This document shows positions 61,200 through 64,000 of a DNA stretch of 64,000 bases, one piece after another. The number at the start of each line of letters is the position of its first letter. Position 1 is the stretch's first letter. This stretch comes from Methylomonas rhizoryzae (GTDB taxonomy: Bacteria > Pseudomonadota > Gammaproteobacteria > Methylococcales > Methylomonadaceae). The stretch lies in NCBI RefSeq assembly GCF_008632455.1, contig NZ_CP043929.1:1860001-1924000 (forward strand), given 5' to 3'. The position numbers and the translations under genes were made by a program. The notes under the pieces are model-generated. The model saw nothing but the letters and a program-made list of their open reading frames with translations, had not been told where the DNA came from and ran no database searches.

Positions 61200-61947
61200 G
61201 GTTGGCTTGGCGTCTGAAAAACGCCAATTCGTCAGCCAGATTGGCGTGTAATTGGCATTCGCCGACCACAGCCCGCAGGCCGGCGATCAGACTGGGGTCT
61301 TGCTTGAAACTAAACTGTAACGGTTTTTCCGCAGCGACCGACAGGGCGCCGTTCAACTGTTGCTGCATTGCTTCCGGCAGCGGATGTGCAGTAGCGATGT
61401 TGACTGCCGAGGCTTCGATCAGCATTGCGGCGGCTTTGCACAGCGAGGTCCGCTCATCATCCGTCAGTTGAGCCAGGTCTTCGAGAAAAACCTCGGCGAT
61501 GCGTAGCGTCAAATCCACCGAAGCCAGCCGCTGCAACAGCGTTGCCGTTTGCCCGTATGCGGCAACGGCGGCTTCGCGGGCCAAAGCCGCCTCCCGGCTG
61601 GCGATCCGGCTTTGGCTGCGGCTACGGTATTTGGCTTCTTCTTCGGCTAAGGTTTGCTGGAGTTTATCCAATGCGTCGGCGCGTAACCGCGCCAATTCCT
61701 CGTCCAGCTCGTGTCGTTCGGCCTGCTGCCGACTATCCCAATCGGCCAGTTTGGTTTGATATTCCTGACGCAATGTTTCGGCTTCGCGTAAGGTTTGCTC
61801 GGCCTGTTCGGATTGCTGGCGGATGCGTTGCTGGCGTGCATCCAGCAATGTTAGAGCCGGCCGGTACAACAAGCGTTGCAATAGCCAGACCAACACCAGA
61901 AAGTTCAGAATTTCCAGAACAAAGGTTGTCCAGTCGAATGACATCAT
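61189..61947 (-). CDS. atpF: N-type ATPase b subunit fused to delta-like domain
   Basis: 252 residues, about 100 longer than ordinary b. A single membrane helix (TFVLEILNFLVLVWLLQRLL, about 7-27) precedes a long coiled coil (EQAEQTLREAETLRQEY and on). The last 100 residues resemble the delta (OSCP) subunit: FLEDLAQLTDDERTSL, VNIATAHPLPEAMQQQL and SLIAGLRAVVGE. A separate delta gene is absent from N-type operons and this fusion explains it. The protein forms the stator holding F1 to the membrane ring. It follows the c-subunit gene after 25 bp. Confidence 0.9.
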   Translation of the reverse strand: MMSFDWTTFVLEILNFLVLVWLLQRLLYRPALTLLDARQQRIRQQSEQAEQTLREAETLRQEYQTKLADWDSRQQAERHELDEELARLRADALDKLQQTLAEEEAKYRSRSQSRIASREAALAREAAVAAYGQTATLLQRLASVDLTLRIAEVFLEDLAQLTDDERTSLCKAAAMLIEASAVNIATAHPLPEAMQQQLNGALSVAAEKPLQFSFKQDPSLIAGLRAVVGECQLHANLADELAFFRRQANHER

Positions 61948-61972
61948 TGGCCGTTTCTCCGCCGCACCGGTA

Positions 61973-62239
61973 TCAGTTGAGGAAATATTCCAGCAACGGG
62001 TTGCGAAACAACACGATCAAAGCTATCACCAGACAGTAAATGGCCAGCGATTCGATCATCGCCAGACCGATGAACAAGGTACGAGTGATGGTTTTTTCCG
62101 CTTCCGGTTGGCGAGCCAAGGCCTCCAACGCGCTGGCAATGGCTTTGCCCATGGCGATGGCCGGCAACATGGTGCCGACGGCGATGACTAGGCCGGCCAC
62201 GCAGGTGGAAATCAGGCTGAACAAATGCAAATCGGTCAT
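61973..62239 (-). CDS. atpE: N-type ATPase c subunit (ring)
   Basis: 88 residues with two membrane helices joined by the polar loop ARQPEAEKTI. The ion-binding Glu lies in the second helix in the motif IESLAIY, which matches the E-S-(4)-Y pattern of sodium-binding rings (in Ilyobacter: AESTGIY). The Gln partner usual in helix 1 of sodium rings is not found at the expected place, where MLPAIAMGKAIASALE occurs. The ion, H+ or Na+, therefore remains open. The start overlaps the a-subunit stop by 4 bp. Confidence 0.92.
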   Translation of the reverse strand: MTDLHLFSLISTCVAGLVIAVGTMLPAIAMGKAIASALEALARQPEAEKTITRTLFIGLAMIESLAIYCLVIALIVLFRNPLLEYFLN

Positions 62240-62937
62240 GAACTGTGCTCCTGGGAGGATGGGGAATCGGAGGGGGCGCCTTCCAGCGCGCCGGCAATGT
62301 AGATCAGGGCCAGCATGCCGAAGATATAGGCTTGCACTACCGCTTCCACGACGTGCAGCATCAACAATGGCACCGGCACCAGAAAGCCTGCGATCAGCAA
62401 CACTAGCAGGGCTGCCATCTCCAGGCTCATGATGTTGCCGAACAAGCGAATCGCCAAAGCCAGGGTGCGTGTCAGTTCACTGACGATGTGAAATGGAAGC
62501 AGGATAGGGCTGGGTTCCAGATAGTGGTGCAAATGGCGGCGCCAGCCATGGTCGCGAATGCCGAACCAATGGGTCGATCCGAATACCAGCAATGCCAGCG
62601 CCGATGTGGCGGACAGGTCGCGGGTGGGGGAATGCAATCCGGGAATCAGTCCAACCAGATTGGCGACTAAAACGAATAGCCACAACGTCGCGACGAACGG
62701 CAACACCCGCCGCACTGCCGCTGTCGGCAGCACCTCGGCAATCGCGGCCTCGATGGCCACCACTACCGCCTCGACGCCGGCTTGCAGCCGACCGGAGCCG
62801 TGCCGGTTGGACCAATGGTACAGCACGGCCAGCGCGGCAAAAGCCGCCATCACGCCCCAGGTGGTCAGTACCGTGCCGTTGACGGCCAGCGGGCCAAGAC
62901 CAAGCGAAACGTCGTCAGTGTGATTGGCGGTGTACAT
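62236..62937 (-). CDS. atpB: N-type ATPase a subunit
   Basis: 233 residues from the ATG at 62937 (MYTANHTDD), preceded by GGAAAGGAT; a longer frame to 62973 would overlap the gene before. Five or six membrane helices; the key region SELTRTLALAIRLFGNIMSL contains the essential Arg that faces the c-ring Glu. The a subunit forms the ion half-channels. The gene lies between the Q-like gene and the c-subunit gene, as in N-ATPase operons, but the R gene expected before it is missing. Confidence 0.93.
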   Translation of the reverse strand: MYTANHTDDVSLGLGPLAVNGTVLTTWGVMAAFAALAVLYHWSNRHGSGRLQAGVEAVVVAIEAAIAEVLPTAAVRRVLPFVATLWLFVLVANLVGLIPGLHSPTRDLSATSALALLVFGSTHWFGIRDHGWRRHLHHYLEPSPILLPFHIVSELTRTLALAIRLFGNIMSLEMAALLVLLIAGFLVPVPLLMLHVVEAVVQAYIFGMLALIYIAGALEGAPSDSPSSQEHSS

Positions 62938-62969
62938 TGCATCCTTTCCTTCGGCGCGGCCGGTTGGAC

Positions 62970-63245
62970 TCAAACATGGTTCCGGATGAAGCGAATTACA
63001 TTATAGCCGCCGACCGCGATGCCCAGCACAATCAGACTCACGGTCCAACGCACCGAGTAACCCTCCGCCAGACCATCCAGCCAGCGGCCTAAATAGGCTC
63101 CCAGCACAATGGGCACCGCCAATAGCAGGCCCAGCGTGCCGCCGTAAAACAACATGCCCAGCCAAGTTGCCGGGCGTTGGGCTTTGTCGTTCAGCCGGCG
63201 CAAGTCGCGGCGGGTATGCTCGATCAATTTTTGGCGAAAACCCAT
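62970..63245 (-). CDS. AtpQ-like (AtpZ/AtpI family) accessory membrane protein
   Basis: 91 residues from the ATG at 63245. A basic, helical N-terminus (FRQKLIEHTRRDLRRLNDKA) precedes two membrane helices (about 29-50 and 63-84: FYGGTLGLLLAVPIVLGAYL, then WTVSLIVLGIAVGGYNVIRF). This matches the AtpZ/AtpI-type Q subunit of N-ATPase operons, believed to help assembly or cation supply to the ring. It starts 2 bp after the epsilon stop. No R-type gene with three helices follows; only 32 bp separate its stop from the a-subunit start. Confidence 0.8.
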   Translation of the reverse strand: MGFRQKLIEHTRRDLRRLNDKAQRPATWLGMLFYGGTLGLLLAVPIVLGAYLGRWLDGLAEGYSVRWTVSLIVLGIAVGGYNVIRFIRNHV

Positions 63246-63247
63246 GG

Positions 63248-63658
63248 TTACAACCCTCCTGCCGCATGGCTGGTCAATTCTGCCAAGCGCCGCATCAGCG
63301 ACCGCTCGATTTCGGATAAGGTCGCGCGCGCGGCATGAATGTCGGAATCGGCGCGGGTCATTTCTTCTGCCAGACGTTCGCACAATAGGTCGGGATCGTC
63401 GCCGAGAAAATAACGCACCGCGGTTACGGTCAACCGATTGTCGGCGAAACGCAGCACGCCGCCAGGCATGGTTAAATAATGCCAAGCGCCGTTCGCTTCT
63501 TGAAACCGCGCCAAGCCATAACGCAACACGGCCACGCAAGGGACGTGGTCGGCCAGCAAGCCGAAGCTGCCGCCGGCGTCGGCGCCGATGAATTGCCTCA
63601 CGTCTTCGAAGCGCGCGCTGCCGTGGCTGTCCAGTAAATCCAGGCAGAAGGTTTTCAT
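63248..63658 (-). CDS. atpC: N-type ATPase epsilon subunit
   Basis: 136 residues. The N-terminal beta sandwich (GLLADHVPCVAVLRYGLARF, VLRFADNRLTVTAVRYFLG) is followed by a helical hairpin (LCERLAEEMTRADSDIHAA). Epsilon links the rotor to the c ring and can regulate hydrolysis. It overlaps the end of the beta-subunit gene by 4 bp. Gene order beta-epsilon at the front of the operon is characteristic of the N-type group. Confidence 0.9.
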   Translation of the reverse strand: MKTFCLDLLDSHGSARFEDVRQFIGADAGGSFGLLADHVPCVAVLRYGLARFQEANGAWHYLTMPGGVLRFADNRLTVTAVRYFLGDDPDLLCERLAEEMTRADSDIHAARATLSEIERSLMRRLAELTSHAAGGL

Positions 63659-64000
63659 GCCGGCATTCCACCCTTCATATAACAGTCTGCTTCGTCGAGC
63701 CGGTCATATTGGCCGGCGATGAAGGCTTCGCAATCGGTAATCGTTTGTGCCAACGGGACTTTCACTCCCGGCAAGCCGGTGTGGTCGGCAACCGTGACAA
63801 ACGGCTGGGTCAAATAGCGTTGCAGACGTCTGGCTCGTTGCACGATGCAACGATTTTCCTGTGACAGTTCCTCGATGCCGAGCATGGCGATGATGTCTTC
63901 CAAATCGCGGTAGCGGGCAAGATGCTCACGCACCGCCCGGGCCACTTGATAATGCCGCTCGCCAACGATGTGGCGATCCAATATGCGGCTACCGGAACGG
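63655..64000 (-). CDS. atpD: N-type ATPase beta subunit, C-terminal part (runs off the window)
   Basis: The frame is open to the right edge, so only the last 115 residues are visible. They match the end of F1 beta: SRILDRHIVGERHYQVARAV, then EDIIAMLGIEELSQENR, RARRLQRYLTQPFVTVADHTG and LPGVKVPLAQTITDCEAFI. The catalytic P-loop lies outside the window. Beta is the nucleotide-hydrolysing subunit. It is the first gene of the minus-strand operon D-C-Q-B-E-F-A-G. Confidence 0.92.
   Translation of the reverse strand, partial: RSGSRILDRHIVGERHYQVARAVREHLARYRDLEDIIAMLGIEELSQENRCIVQRARRLQRYLTQPFVTVADHTGLPGVKVPLAQTITDCEAFIAGQYDRLDEADCYMKGGMPA

Noticed and set aside
58972..64000. Standard F1Fo ATP synthase operon
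   Set aside because: Gene order D-C-Q-B-E-F-A-G, the b/delta fusion and the divergent gamma differ from the canonical I-B-E-F-H-A-G-D-C order.

Overview
The window looks like a chromosomal segment of a gammaproteobacterial methanotroph close to Methylomonas. This is an inference from gene content: formate--tetrahydrofolate ligase, an N-type (alternative F-type) ATPase operon, PEP-CTERM exported proteins, a nine-heme exported cytochrome and a copper-flavoured periplasmic gene set. No rRNA, tRNA or CRISPR array was seen.

Layout. 1-1838: 3' part of a polysaccharide flippase fused to a serine-acetyltransferase-like domain. 2339-5482: nine-heme cytochrome followed by a clear terminator. 5525-6646: repeat-rich decay zone ending in an HD-GYP remnant. 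6691-11058 (minus): TonB-dependent receptor, PhoQ-like kinase and PhoP-like regulator. 11222-16718 (minus): a nine-gene operon of HupE-type permeases, a CopC-like protein, a mono-heme lipoprotein and small membrane or secreted proteins, probably for metal handling. 17011-26395: a MalT-like STAND regulator carrying a SARP/BTAD-type C-terminus, followed by two PEP-CTERM proteins. Each of the two has the same pair of 7-bp direct repeats with 11-bp periodicity 10 bp upstream of a -10-like hexamer. 26920-30014: LolD/FtsX-type ABC transporter.

The most unusual part is 30107-51504, about 21 kb, nearly all on the plus strand and tightly packed. It holds a DUF4062 protein, a ccdAB remnant with a broken antitoxin gene, and then a large operon: a SLOG-like protein; two tandem copies of a two-gene module (SIR2-like/TIR fusion plus membrane-anchored STAND NTPase, one with 14 WD40 repeats and one with a small C-terminal domain); a TRAFs-binding/patatin protein; a three-helix membrane protein; a multidomain peptidoglycan hydrolase; another membrane protein; a stand-alone patatin; a deoxyribosyltransferase-like/TRAFs-binding protein; and a polytopic membrane protein with a cytosolic domain. 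I read this as a candidate multi-effector immune or conflict system: NAD-consuming, phospholipase and cell-wall effectors with STAND sensors.

51714-53239 (minus): OFA-type MFS transporter with its 41-residue small subunit. 53455-58133: D-2-hydroxyacid dehydrogenase, an IS3 remnant, Lnt and formate-tetrahydrofolate ligase. 58134-58971: gene-free repeat region. 58972-64000 (minus): N-ATPase operon in the order D-C-Q-B-E-F-A-G, with no R gene visible and a b/delta fusion; the beta subunit runs off the right edge.
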